A stretch of DNA of 64,000 nucleotides from DASSUW01 sp963806395 (GCA_963806395.1 CAWDYI010000005.1:248001-312000), one strand, 5' to 3'. Positions 26,979 through 35,277 are shown, numbered from the stretch's first letter. A program made the numbers and translations. The notes: a model not told the origin generated them from the sequence alone.

Positions 26979-26990
26979 GGTGCTTGTCTA
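26972..26990. promoter_or_regulatory. Perfect palindromic operator for the MarR regulator
   Basis: TAGACAAG (26972-26979), spacer GTG, CTTGTCTA (26983-26990): 8-bp perfect arms, the size and symmetry of a MarR-dimer site. It overlaps the TTG start of the regulator gene and lies 11 bp before the cupin ATG. Confidence 0.82.
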
Positions 26991-27001
26991 TTCTATCGGT
27001 C

Positions 27002-27430
27002 ATGTCCAAACTCCGAATCGGCACCGATGAGATCACGTTCCACGTAACGAGCGCGCAGACCGGCGGCGAGCTGCTCGCGGTCGACGTACGGATTCCGGCA
27101 GGCGGCGGTCCGCCGGCCCTCCACCGCCACGCGGCGATGGAGATCTACCGCATCGACAGCGGCGAGCTGACGATCTACCTCGAGGACGACGCGGGCGACA
27201 TCGCCCGCGTGCCGGCGCCGCCGGGCGCCGTCGTCCACATCCCCGGCGGTCGCGCGCACACGGTGCGCAACGAATCCGGCGCCGACGCGCTCGCCTACGT
27301 CGTCTTCGCGCCCGGGACGGAGTTCGAGCGCTTCGCCCGGGCCGCGGCGGCGCTCGACGCGCCCGGCCCGGAGGACGTGCTGGCGCTCGCCGAACGACAC
27401 GGCATCGAGATGCTGAGCACCGTCGCGTAG
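27002..27430 (+). CDS. Cupin-domain protein
   Basis: 142 residues with one cupin barrel: motif 1 PPALHRHAAMEIYRIDSGELTIYL (metal-binding H-x-H with a downstream E) and motif 2 PGAVVHIPGGRAHTVRNES. A short helical tail follows. Such single-domain cupins may bind a small ligand or act as dioxygenases or isomerases. Divergent from, and under the same operator as, the MarR gene, so it is likely induced by the MarR ligand. ATG 27002. Confidence 0.85.
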   Translation: MSKLRIGTDEITFHVTSAQTGGELLAVDVRIPAGGGPPALHRHAAMEIYRIDSGELTIYLEDDAGDIARVPAPPGAVVHIPGGRAHTVRNESGADALAYVVFAPGTEFERFARAAAALDAPGPEDVLALAERHGIEMLSTVA

Positions 27431-27444
27431 CCGGCGCTCGCGGT

Positions 27445-27744
27445 TCAGCGCGTCGTGCGGTGCACGACGCGCACCGCGACCCGGGCGGGACGTGAGGGTG
27501 CGGCGAGCGAGAGGAAGTCGCGGACCGACGCGGTGTGATCGCAGTACGGGCACCCGAGCGGGTCCGCGGGGGAGAGATGCGGCGTGGTGAGGGCGACGGG
27601 CGCATCGCACAGCGGGCAGGCGAGCGTGCCGACACCCAGCAGCGACGATCGCGCTGTGCGGCGGATCTCCTGTTCCCCGGCCAGTCCCCGGATCGGGCCC
27701 GACGCGATCGGGTCGGAGCCGTCGATGCCGCGTTGGAAGCTCAC
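27445..27744 (-). CDS. Small zinc-ribbon protein
   Basis: 99 residues from GTG 27744. Two CPxC knuckles, CPLC-DAPVALTTPHLSP and GCPYCDHTASV, 20-odd residues apart, form a typical zinc ribbon in the middle of the protein. The last 20 residues (ARVAVRVVHRTTR) are basic. Function unknown. It is divergent from the GNAT gene with 23 bp between starts. Confidence 0.65.
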   Translation of the reverse strand: MSFQRGIDGSDPIASGPIRGLAGEQEIRRTARSSLLGVGTLACPLCDAPVALTTPHLSPADPLGCPYCDHTASVRDFLSLAAPSRPARVAVRVVHRTTR

Positions 27745-27767
27745 TGGGACCAGTCTAGGCTCCCGGC

Positions 27768-28256
27768 ATGGTGATCCGGGAGGCGACCGCCGCCGACTGG
27801 GCTGCGATCTGGCCCTTCTGGCACGAGATCGTGGCCGCCGGCGAGACGTTCAGCTACGACCGCGACGTGAGCGAGACGCAGGCGCGCGAGATGTGGATGT
27901 GCGAGCCTCCGGGGCGCACGGTGGTCGCGGTCGAGAACGGCGGGACCGTGCTCGGGACGGCGAACATGTATCGCAACCACGGGGGCCCGGGATCGCACAT
28001 CGCGAGCGCGAGCTTCATGGTCGATCCCGCCCATGCGGGCCGCGGCGCCGGCCGGGCGCTGGGCGAGGACGCGCTGGACTGGGCACGCGCGGAGGGCTTC
28101 CGCGGAATGCAGTTCAACGCGGTCGTCGAGACCAACGTTCGTGCGGTCGGGCTGTGGTGCTCGCTCGGGTTCGAGGTGCTCGCGACGCTGCCCGAGGGGT
28201 TCAACCACCCCGCGCACGGCTACGTCGGGCTGCACATCATGTACCGCCGGCTCTGA
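27768..28256 (+). CDS. GNAT-family N-acetyltransferase (phosphinothricin-type-like)
   Basis: 162 residues. Acetyl-CoA site SFMVDPAHAGRGAGRALGEDALDWA (R-x-x-G-x-G, about 84-108), then GFRGMQFNAVVETNVRAVGLWCSLGFEVLATLPEGF, the arrangement seen in amino-acid and toxin N-acetyltransferases. ATG 27768. Substrate unknown. Confidence 0.88.
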   Translation: MVIREATAADWAAIWPFWHEIVAAGETFSYDRDVSETQAREMWMCEPPGRTVVAVENGGTVLGTANMYRNHGGPGSHIASASFMVDPAHAGRGAGRALGEDALDWARAEGFRGMQFNAVVETNVRAVGLWCSLGFEVLATLPEGFNHPAHGYVGLHIMYRRL

Positions 28257-28263
28257 CCCGGCC

Positions 28264-31170
28264 TCATTGGCAGGACTCGCACTCACCGGCCTCCAGCGAG
28301 CAGACGGCGGCCGCCGGCGCCGCCACGGTCGCCTTCTCGATCGACGACGCGCCCAGCGTGCGCAGGTAGTAGGTCGTCTTCAGCCCCGCGTGCCACGCGC
28401 GCCGGTACATGTGGCTCATCGCCTTCATGTCCGGCGCCGCCAGGAACAGGTTCAGCGACTGCGACTGGTCGATCCACTTCTGCCGCCGGGCGGCCGCGTC
28501 GATCAGCCGCTCGGGCGGGATCTGGAAGGCGGTGCGGTAGCGCTCGCGGATCTCGTCCGGCACCTCCGGGATCTCCGTCAGGTCGCCCTCGAAGTACTTC
28601 AGCCGCGACGCGAGGTCGCGCGACCACAGGCCGGCCGCCTTCAGGTCGCGCACGAGGAACGGGTTCAGCAGGACGAAGTCGCCGGACAGGTTCGACTTCG
28701 CGAACAGGTTCTTGTACATCGGCTCGATGCAGGGCGACGTGCCCATGATGTTCGCGATCGTCGCGGTCGGCGCGATCGCGATCACGTTCGAGTTGCGCAT
28801 CCCCTGCGCCGCGATCTTCGCGCGCAGCGGCTCCCAGTCGAGCACGCCGCCCCGCGGCACCTGGACCGGCTCGCCGCGCTCCTCCTCGAGCAGCTCCAGC
28901 GTGTCCTGCGGCAGCAGCCCGCGATCCCACTTGGAGCCTTCGAACGACGCGTACGTGCCCCGCTCCGCGGCGAGGTCGCTCGACGCCTCGTACGCGTAGT
29001 ACGCGACCGCCTCGACCAGCTCGTCGCCGAACGCCGCCGCCTCGTCGGACGCGAACGGCGTCCCGCGGCGGTAGAGGGCGTACTGGAGTCCCATCACGCC
29101 GAGGCCGACGGGGCGGTGCCGCAGGTTCGCGGTCCGCGCCGGCTCGGTCGGGTAGTAGTTGACGTCGATCACGTCGTCGAGCGCGCGCACCGCCACGCGC
29201 ACCGTCGCGCGCAGGGCGTCGTGGTCGATCTCGCCGTCCGGCGTCAGGTGCCGGTCGAGCACGATCGAGCCGAGGTTGCAGACCGCCGTCTCCTCGGCGC
29301 TCGTGTTCAGCGTGATCTCCGTGCAGAGGTTGCTCGAGTGGATCACGCCCGCGTGATCCTGCGGGCTGCGGACGTTGCACGGATCCTTGAACGTGACCCA
29401 CGGGTGCCCGGTCTCGAACAGCAGCCGCAGCATCTGCTTCCACAGGTCGAGCGCGGGGATCCGCTCGCCGAAGATCTCGCCCGCCTCCGCGCGACGCTCG
29501 TACTCCTCGTAGCGCTCGTCGAACGCGCGGCCGTACAGCTCGTGCAGGTCGGGCACCTGCGAGGAGCGGAGCAGGGTCCACTCCGCGCGCGCCTCGACGC
29601 GCTTCATGAACAGGTCGGGGATCCAGCACGCCGTGTTCATGTCGTGCGTGCGGCGACGCTCGTCGCCGGTGCCGCGGCGCAGCTCGAGGAACTCGCGGAT
29701 GTCGTTGTGCCAGACCTCCAGGTACGCGCAGCCGGAGCCGGCGCGGCGGCCGCCCTGGTTGACGGCCACGAGCTGGTCGTTGTGGAGCTTGAGGAACGGC
29801 ACCACGCCCTGGCTCGCGCCGTTGGTCCCCGCGATGTGCGAGCCGGTGCCGCGCACCGCGGTCCACGACCCGCCGAGCCCGCCCGCCCACTTCGAGCACT
29901 GCGCGTTGTCGGCGATCCCACGCCCCATGATCGACTCGAGCGTGTCGTCGACGACGTAGAGGTAGCAGGACGAGAGCTGGGAGTGGGGGGTGCCGGCGTT
30001 GAACAGCGTCGGCGTGGAGGAGCAGAACCGGCGCTCCTTGTACGCGGCGTAGAGGTCGAGCACGCGCGTCTCGCGATCCGACCGCTCGGCCAGGCACACA
30101 CCCATCGCGGCGCGCATCCAGAACAGCTGCGGCGCCTCGATCCGGCGCGTCTCGGCACCGGTCTTGTCGCAGATCAGGTAGCGGTCGTAGAGCGTCTGGA
30201 TGCCGAGGAAGTCGAAGTCCAGGTCGGCGGTCGGATCGAGCGCGGCCGCGAGCGTCTCGAGGTCGTAGTCGAGCAGCCGCTCGTCCACACGGCCGATCGC
30301 GACGCCGTGGGAGAGCATCGGCCGCAGTGCCCGCCGGTGCGCGGCGGCGAGCCCGGCGATCCCGTCGCGCACGACGTCCCAGCCGAGCGTCTCCTCGTAG
30401 AGGTACGTGAGCAGGATCCGCCCGGCGAAGCGCATGTACTCGGAGTCGCGCTCCACGAGCGCCTTCGCGTTCAGCACGACGAGCTGCCGCGCGTCCTCGC
30501 CCGGTCGCAGCGCACGGCTCAGCTCGCGCTCGAGCTCGTCCGCCGAGGCGTCGAGCGAGAGCCCGATCGACGCGAACTCGATCCGCGCGCGCAGCTCCTC
30601 GGCGATGTCGCCGGCCCGCAGCGCGGCGCGCTCGGCGCGGTAGAGGATGTAGCGCTCGGCGGCGCGCATGTGGCCGCCGAGGACGAGCTCCTCCTGCACG
30701 AGATCTTGCACCGTCTCGATCGGCACGTACGCCACACCGAGCGCATGGGCGCGCTCGTCGACGCGGTCGGCGACGACCTCGGCCGGCGACGGGTCGGCGC
30801 CCAGCGAGAGGAAGCTCTTGCGGATCGCCGCCTCGATCTTCGTCGCGTTCCAGCGCACGACCTGTCCGCAGCGGCGGATCAGTCGCGGCGAGCCGAGCAC
30901 CGGCGGTCCGTCGGGCAGCAGGACCGTGCGGCGCAGGACGAGCGCCTTGGCGACCTCGAAGTGGCCGCCCGCGATCAGCGCCGCCTCGACCCCCTGTGCG
31001 CTGTGCACGGTCACGTCGACCTCGTCGACCGGCCCGCCGCGCGCGGCGGCGAGCGTGGCCACCGCGTCGGCGACCAGCGCGGCGGGGTCGCCCACGGGCA
31101 GCGGACCGCGGGCGAGCGCGGCGCGCTTGAGCTCGGCGTCGAAGACGATCTCCTCGCGATTGACGAGCAT
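28264..31170 (-). CDS. nrdA: Ribonucleoside-diphosphate reductase alpha subunit (class I)
   Basis: 968 residues. The first 60 residues resemble a degenerate ATP-cone, and residues about 85-190 are a second ATP-cone (GPPVLGSPRLIRRCGQ, WNATKIEAAIRKSF). The barrel carries catalytic elements SSCYLYVVDD, SSNLCTEITLN (N-x-C-x-E), CNLGSIVL, PTATIANIMGTSPCIEP and the electron-path pair near KTTYYLRTLG. The C-terminal shuttle cysteines are C964 and C967 (ECESCQ). It reduces NDPs to dNDPs using the beta subunit encoded 2 bp upstream. It is co-transcribed with nrdB behind a cobalamin riboswitch. Confidence 0.96.
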   Translation of the reverse strand: MLVNREEIVFDAELKRAALARGPLPVGDPAALVADAVATLAAARGGPVDEVDVTVHSAQGVEAALIAGGHFEVAKALVLRRTVLLPDGPPVLGSPRLIRRCGQVVRWNATKIEAAIRKSFLSLGADPSPAEVVADRVDERAHALGVAYVPIETVQDLVQEELVLGGHMRAAERYILYRAERAALRAGDIAEELRARIEFASIGLSLDASADELERELSRALRPGEDARQLVVLNAKALVERDSEYMRFAGRILLTYLYEETLGWDVVRDGIAGLAAAHRRALRPMLSHGVAIGRVDERLLDYDLETLAAALDPTADLDFDFLGIQTLYDRYLICDKTGAETRRIEAPQLFWMRAAMGVCLAERSDRETRVLDLYAAYKERRFCSSTPTLFNAGTPHSQLSSCYLYVVDDTLESIMGRGIADNAQCSKWAGGLGGSWTAVRGTGSHIAGTNGASQGVVPFLKLHNDQLVAVNQGGRRAGSGCAYLEVWHNDIREFLELRRGTGDERRRTHDMNTACWIPDLFMKRVEARAEWTLLRSSQVPDLHELYGRAFDERYEEYERRAEAGEIFGERIPALDLWKQMLRLLFETGHPWVTFKDPCNVRSPQDHAGVIHSSNLCTEITLNTSAEETAVCNLGSIVLDRHLTPDGEIDHDALRATVRVAVRALDDVIDVNYYPTEPARTANLRHRPVGLGVMGLQYALYRRGTPFASDEAAAFGDELVEAVAYYAYEASSDLAAERGTYASFEGSKWDRGLLPQDTLELLEEERGEPVQVPRGGVLDWEPLRAKIAAQGMRNSNVIAIAPTATIANIMGTSPCIEPMYKNLFAKSNLSGDFVLLNPFLVRDLKAAGLWSRDLASRLKYFEGDLTEIPEVPDEIRERYRTAFQIPPERLIDAAARRQKWIDQSQSLNLFLAAPDMKAMSHMYRRAWHAGLKTTYYLRTLGASSIEKATVAAPAAAVCSLEAGECESCQ

Positions 31171-31172
31171 GG

Positions 31173-32258
31173 CTAGAGCTCCTCGTCCGCGACCAGCGCC
31201 AGGGCCGACGCCTGCTGGTACTCGGTCACGCGGCCCTCGAAGAAGTTCTGCTCGCGCCGCACGTCCATCAGCTCCGCGAGCCACGGCAGCGGGTTCTCGA
31301 CGCCGGCCTTGAGCGGTTCGAGGCCGGCCGCATCCAGACGGCGGTCGGCGATGTAGTCGATGTACTGCGCGAAGTCCTCGCGCGAGAGGCCGACGCCCTC
31401 GACCGGCAGGCAGTCGTCGATGAACGCCTGCTCGAGCGCGACCGCCTCGCGCATCAGCTCGCGCAGCTCCTCGCGGAAGCTCGCCGTCCACAGCTCCGGG
31501 GTCTCCGCGACGAGCTCCGCCAGCAGTCGCCGGAACAGCTCGATGTGGTTGGACTCGTCCCGCAGCGTGTAGCGGAACATCGTCCCGATGCCCGGCAGCT
31601 TGCCCTGCCGGTAGAGCGACAGGATCATCCCGAACAGGCCGTAGAACTGCGTGCCCTCCATGCACTGGCCGAACACGAACACGTTGCGGGCGAGCAGCCG
31701 TCTGGACTCGAGGTCGGCCATGTCGAGGTCGCGCCGCAGCGCCTGCGACACGCCGGTCACGAACTCGTTCTTGGCGACGATCGTCGGGATCCCGTCGAAC
31801 ATCGCCTCGCACTCGTGCGGGTCGATCCCCAGCGAGGAGATCATGTACAGCAGCGAGTCGGCGTGGATGTTCTCCTCGTGTGCGTGGCGGCCGAGCACGA
31901 GCTTGAGCTCGGACGCCGTGACCAATTCGCGCACGACGCCCGCGACGTTGTCGCCGACGATGCCCTCGGCGGCCGAGAAGTAGCCGATGCCCATCCGGAC
32001 GATCCAGCGGTCGATGTCGGTCAGCGCGGTCGCGCTGCTCCACTGCTCGACGTCGCGCTGCATCGGCACGTCCTCCGGCTCCCAGTGGTTCGCCTTCATC
32101 GTGCGGTACAGGTCGTACGCCCAGCGGTAGCGCAGCGGCAGCAGGTTGAACGTCATCGTCTGCCGGCCGCCGACCACCCGCTTCGCCGCGAGTGCCGCCT
32201 CCGCCTTCGCCCGATCGAGCACGAAGGTGCGCGGGCCGATCGTGTAGGTCTTCTGCAT
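31173..32258 (-). CDS. nrdB: Ribonucleoside-diphosphate reductase beta subunit, class Ic-like
   Basis: 361 residues. Six metal ligands are readable: E98 (E. coli Asp84), E129 and H132 (Glu115, His118), E201 (Glu204), E235 and H238 (Glu238, His241). The position of the radical tyrosine (E. coli Tyr122) is L136 in HADSL-LYM. Both the Asp-to-Glu change and loss of Tyr match the Chlamydia trachomatis class Ic subunit (Phe127, Mn/Fe cofactor), to which the rest also looks closest (IPMxxDIELW-, GIGxxxxYxLRDE-like segments). The ATG has AAGGA upstream. It forms the operon nrdB-nrdA. Confidence 0.95.
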   Translation of the reverse strand: MQKTYTIGPRTFVLDRAKAEAALAAKRVVGGRQTMTFNLLPLRYRWAYDLYRTMKANHWEPEDVPMQRDVEQWSSATALTDIDRWIVRMGIGYFSAAEGIVGDNVAGVVRELVTASELKLVLGRHAHEENIHADSLLYMISSLGIDPHECEAMFDGIPTIVAKNEFVTGVSQALRRDLDMADLESRRLLARNVFVFGQCMEGTQFYGLFGMILSLYRQGKLPGIGTMFRYTLRDESNHIELFRRLLAELVAETPELWTASFREELRELMREAVALEQAFIDDCLPVEGVGLSREDFAQYIDYIADRRLDAAGLEPLKAGVENPLPWLAELMDVRREQNFFEGRVTEYQQASALALVADEEL

Positions 32259-32296
32259 TGCTGGTCCTTCGCTCGAGGACGACACAACGCGTGGAA

Positions 32297-32445
32297 GCAG
32301 GCGACCGGGCTCGTCCCCCTCCTGGCGGGGGCCTTACCGTTGCGGGACAGCGCCGGGATCTTGACCGGACTTCGCTGGCTTGCCACGCCCCCCGTATTCG
32401 GGGGAGCGGCAAGCTACGCCCGCGGTCGGACGGAACGGTCGCGGC
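32297..32445 (-). promoter_or_regulatory. Cobalamin (AdoCbl) riboswitch upstream of nrdBA
   Basis: On the minus strand, reading toward nrdB, the core AAGTCCGGT-caaga-TCCCGG, GCGCTGTCCCGCAACGGTAA and the B12-box-like end GAGCCCGGTCGCCTGC match the conserved centre and 3' end of cobalamin riboswitches. The closing stem can form between GCGACCG (32436-32442 on plus as CGGTCGC) and CGGTCGC (32301-32307). It ends about 40 bp before the nrdB start, so B12 binding probably blocks translation or elongation. A B12-repressed class I reductase implies a B12-dependent class II enzyme elsewhere. Confidence 0.82.
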
Positions 32446-32741
32446 TCGCAACGCGGCCGGGCGTGGCCGGGGCCAGCCCAGTCGGCCGCGCGTCGGACCG
32501 GCGTCTACTCCGTGGGTGCGCGGCAGGAGGGCGGCGATCACTGCGCTTCGCGTGGTACGGGCTGCCGTGCGACGTCGCGATCGGAGTACAGCTCCCGGGC
32601 AAGCGTTCCCCTGTCTCAGCGGAACGGCCTGCTCCCGGACCTGACGACGAAAAGGAGCAGCGCGAGGTGCTCGCTTTCCATAGGCTCACATTTCCGACTC
32701 CTGCCGGCTCGCGCGGGGCCGGCCAACGACACGGAGGGACG
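32446..32741. other. Intergenic region between riboswitch and GYD gene
   Basis: 296 bp without a convincing gene on either strand. It must hold the nrdBA promoter (minus) and the promoter of the GYD gene (plus); I see no consensus boxes. The plus-strand end carries the GGAGGGA ribosome site of the GYD gene at 32733-32739. Confidence 0.6.
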
Positions 32742-33068
32742 ATGCCGCTCTATCTGACGAGGTTCAGCTATACGCCAGAGACGTGGGCCAGGCTCATCGG
32801 CAACCCCGAGGACCGCCGCAAGGCGGCCGAGTCGTACATCGAGTCGGTCGGCGGCAAGCTTCACGGGTTCTGGTACGCCTTTGGCGAACACGACGCGTAC
32901 AACCTGTGGGAGGCCCCAGACAACGTGTCGATGGCCGCGGTTGCGCTGGCGATCAGTGGGGGCGGTGCGCTGAGCTCGCTCGAAACGACGGTTCTCATGT
33001 CAGTCGAGGAAACGATGGAGGCGCTGCGCAAGGCCCAGCAAGTCCAGTACCGCGCGCCGGGCACGTAG
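32742..33068 (+). CDS. GYD-domain protein
   Basis: 108 residues from ATG 32742, preceded by GGAGGGA. The sequence PLYLTRFSYTPETWARLIGNPEDRRKA, then GGKLHGFWYAFGEHDAYNLWEAPDN and VLMSVEETMEAL matches the ferredoxin-like GYD family, small proteins of unknown role in which G-x-H/Y-D (here GEHDAYN) is conserved. Monocistronic. Confidence 0.85.
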   Translation: MPLYLTRFSYTPETWARLIGNPEDRRKAAESYIESVGGKLHGFWYAFGEHDAYNLWEAPDNVSMAAVALAISGGGALSSLETTVLMSVEETMEALRKAQQVQYRAPGT

Positions 33069-33226
33069 CAGCGCGCGCCTAGGTCCCGTGGCATTTCCGT
33101 CGACGAGAACCGACCAGTGCCTCCCGGCGAATACGCGAGCCCGCCGGCGGGGCCCACTCGGCTCCTCCTACACGCGGAGGCGGTAGCGCGGCCGCGGCGT
33201 CACCACGCTGCTCCTATCACGCGAAC

Positions 33227-33922
33227 CTAGGAACTGACGGCCGTGTCGACCGAGATCGCGATCAGGTCGAGGTTGGCCACCGTGAAATCGGGCGGGCCGA
33301 CCTTTGTGCATCGCAGAGCGACCCTCGCGGGCTCGTCGAGCGTGACCACGGCCGCGAGCGAGAAGCGCGCGGCCCTGTTGGTGATCTCAGACTGCACGGG
33401 CCTCACCAGGTCGACGGTGGTCGTGCCGCCCGTGACGAGGCCGCACTGGTTGTCCGCGACGTCACCGAACGCGGTGAGCTTCGCCTGTACCACCCAGCTC
33501 CCCCTCGAGAGCAGCACGGACTGCAGGTTCGGGCAGTCGGCCAGGTCGGACTCCGTGCACCTCGGCACGTCGGCCTCGTCGACCTGGGTGAACCTCGCCT
33601 CGCTGGTGCCTGACGGTCCCTCCGGTCCGGCGGGCCCCTGGGGCCCTGCGGGCCCCCGCTCGCCCTCGAGCGCCTGCCGGGCGCCATCGGCGATGTCCTC
33701 CAGCCGGATCGTGTCGTCCTGGATCTCCGAGCTCCGAACGGCGTCGGCCCGGATCTCCGGCGAGCGGACCGCGTCCCGGGCGACCTCCGCCGCGCGGACC
33801 GCGTCGCTCGCGATCTCACGAGAAGTCACGCTGTCTCGCTCCAGCGTGACGGCCGCGGTGGCGCTCCCGCCGAGCGCGATGAACAGCGCCAGCGTCGAGG
33901 TGATGTTTGCGTACTTGGGCAT
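33227..33922 (-). CDS. Exported protein with DAVR-type repeats and a short collagen-like stretch
   Basis: 231 residues from ATG 33922 (an upstream GTG at 33949 is possible). The signal-like segment YANITSTLALFIALGGSATA is followed by five or six imperfect 9-11-residue repeats of the form S/R-x-E-I-x-x-D-A-V-R (residues 30-75), a collagen-like GPAGPQGPAGPEGPSG stretch and a 120-residue beta-rich domain with three cysteines. This layout is common in secreted proteins of Solirubrobacterales; function is unknown, and surface location is inferred. Confidence 0.75.
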   Translation of the reverse strand: MPKYANITSTLALFIALGGSATAAVTLERDSVTSREIASDAVRAAEVARDAVRSPEIRADAVRSSEIQDDTIRLEDIADGARQALEGERGPAGPQGPAGPEGPSGTSEARFTQVDEADVPRCTESDLADCPNLQSVLLSRGSWVVQAKLTAFGDVADNQCGLVTGGTTTVDLVRPVQSEITNRAARFSLAAVVTLDEPARVALRCTKVGPPDFTVANLDLIAISVDTAVSS

Positions 33923-34003
33923 GCCGGGATAGACCCTCGGCGCAACCACGACATCGGACGCTTGCGCGAGCTGGCGCGTGGGCGCTCAGGTTCCTCGAGG
34001 GTG

Positions 34004-34017
34004 GGTTGTCGACAACC
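34004..34017. repeat. 14-bp perfect palindrome
   Basis: GGTTGTCGACAACC with no spacer, 165 bp upstream of the secreted-protein gene at 34182 and 82 bp upstream of the exported-protein start at 33922. Candidate operator for either divergent gene. Confidence 0.4.
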
Positions 34018-34051
34018 TCTCGTAGGCATCACTCCGCCTGCTTCGAGAACT

Positions 34052-34080
34052 GGCCCCAGCCCACGCCGGGGCCCTTCGTT
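34052..34080 (+). terminator. Terminator-like hairpin without an adjacent upstream gene
   Basis: GGCCCC (34052-34057) and GGGGCC (34068-34073) with a 10-base loop, followed by CTTCGTTTCTC. No plus-strand gene ends within 900 bp, so it may be a leader attenuator for 34182 or a relic. Confidence 0.35.
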
Positions 34081-34181
34081 TCTCGGCGGCAGTCGGAACC
34101 CGACAACCGCATCCGACCAACCTCCGCGACGTGCCCGGGGTCATACCCGCTGACAAGCAACCCCCGGGAAGGGACTCCAGC

Positions 34182-34709
34182 ATGTTCAGCACCACCATCA
34201 AGCGCTCAGCGGCAACCCTCGGCGTCGTGGCGGGAATCCTCGTGGCAGCGGGACCGGCAAGCGCCCAGGTCATGCCCGGGATGATCGGCGTCAAGGCACC
34301 GAGCAAGGCGACCGACCCCAGTGGAGCGGGCGCGAGCTTCACCCTCGACGTTGCCGGTAGCGAGGTGTTCGAGCTGAACACATTTGGCCTCATCGAGCAC
34401 GAGGGCGCAGCCTTTCGCGGTGAGGTGACCGGCTTGGAGCCCAGCGCGCTCGGCACGCAGGTCGGCAGCGAGGGCGTGAAAGCACCCAAGCCGCCCGCGA
34501 GCAGCGAGGAGCCCACCGAGTCAATCTCCTTCAACTACCTCAAGGCCGCCGGGACGGAAACCGGCAACCCGGAACGCAAGGGCTCGTTCCACGCGTCCGG
34601 CGGCTTTGACCCGACACACGCGCTCAACAGCGAGGGCATCGCGCTGCACGCGGTCGCAACGGCCGTCGTGGGCGGTCTCGTGCCCGGGGGCGCCATCGTC
34701 TCCGCGTGA
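34182..34709 (+). CDS. Secreted protein of unknown function
   Basis: 175 residues from ATG 34182 with AAGGGA upstream. Signal peptide SAATLGVVAGILVAAGPASAQ (cleavage after ASA). The mature part is small and glycine/serine-rich with no cysteines and no recognised domain. It lies among other lineage-specific secreted proteins. Confidence 0.65.
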   Translation: MFSTTIKRSAATLGVVAGILVAAGPASAQVMPGMIGVKAPSKATDPSGAGASFTLDVAGSEVFELNTFGLIEHEGAAFRGEVTGLEPSALGTQVGSEGVKAPKPPASSEEPTESISFNYLKAAGTETGNPERKGSFHASGGFDPTHALNSEGIALHAVATAVVGGLVPGGAIVSA

Positions 34710-34771
34710 CGGCGGCGGCCAGGTCACTGGCCGACTACTGAAGTCCGCCCCGCCCATTAGGCACGACTCGA

Positions 34772-34792
34772 GCCCCGCCATCACGGCGGGGC
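34772..34792 (+). terminator. Hairpin downstream of the secreted-protein gene
   Basis: GCCCCGCC (34772-34779), loop ATCAC, GGCGGGGC (34785-34792), 63 bp after the stop of the 34182 gene. The stem is strong but no T tract follows (GCCACAAA), so efficiency is uncertain; it could also serve the converging gene at 34900. Confidence 0.5.
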
Positions 34793-34899
34793 GCCACAAA
34801 GGCCCGTAGGAACTGGCCAGGCTCGGGGAGGCTCCCGAGACTCGCCGGCTACATGCCGGGCACCGCCATCCCGCCGCAGCGCTCCTCGCCGGGTGGTTC

Positions 34900-35271
34900 C
34901 TACGTCGTGACCAGGCAGAAGCCGTTGCCAAAGGGATCTGCGCAGCGCGTCAGGCTGCCCCAGTCGCCCGACTCCTGGCCCTCGACGATTCCGCCGAGCC
35001 TGGTGATCTCCGATGTGGACCGCCCGACGTCCTCAACGGAGAAATCGAGGTGAACAGGCGTCCAGTGTCTGGCGAATGAACGCCCCTCGGTCGCCGCGAG
35101 GAACGGCATCGAGCCCTCAGGCCGCAGGATCAGGTAGAGCTCGTTGCCACCCGCAGTCAGCTTCACCGTCCGCGAGTTCCGCCCAACCTCGGTGCACTGG
35201 AGCGCCTGGCAGTAGAACGCGCCGGCCTCGTCGAGGTCGGCCACGTCGATGCAGATCTTCACCGTCGTCAT
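34900..35271 (-). CDS. VOC (glyoxalase/bleomycin-resistance) superfamily protein
   Basis: 123 residues from ATG 35271. Paired beta-alpha-beta-beta-beta modules: TVKICIDVADLDEAGAFYCQAL in the first half, WTPVHLDFSVEDVGRSTSEITRLGG and DPFGNGFCLV in the second. Metal ligands are not certain (H in VHLDF and E/N near the end). Typical lone accessory VOC protein; substrate unknown. Confidence 0.85.
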   Translation of the reverse strand: MTTVKICIDVADLDEAGAFYCQALQCTEVGRNSRTVKLTAGGNELYLILRPEGSMPFLAATEGRSFARHWTPVHLDFSVEDVGRSTSEITRLGGIVEGQESGDWGSLTRCADPFGNGFCLVTT

Positions 35272-35277
35272 TCGGCG

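Noticed and set aside
28033..31176. 1,047-codon open frame on the plus strand opposite nrdA
   Set aside because: Arginine/leucine/aspartate-rich translation without family motifs; it is the antisense shadow of the strongly recognised nrdA gene in GC-rich DNA.
31171..32541. Extension of nrdA upstream to a 1,425-codon frame
   Set aside because: The added part is out-of-frame translation of nrdB; homology to NrdA begins at ATG 31170 and nrdB is a clear separate gene.
33600..33660. GC-rich triplet periodicity as a DNA repeat or CRISPR-like array
   Set aside because: It is the Gly-Pro-x coding of a collagen-like stretch; no spaced direct repeats exist here or elsewhere in the window.
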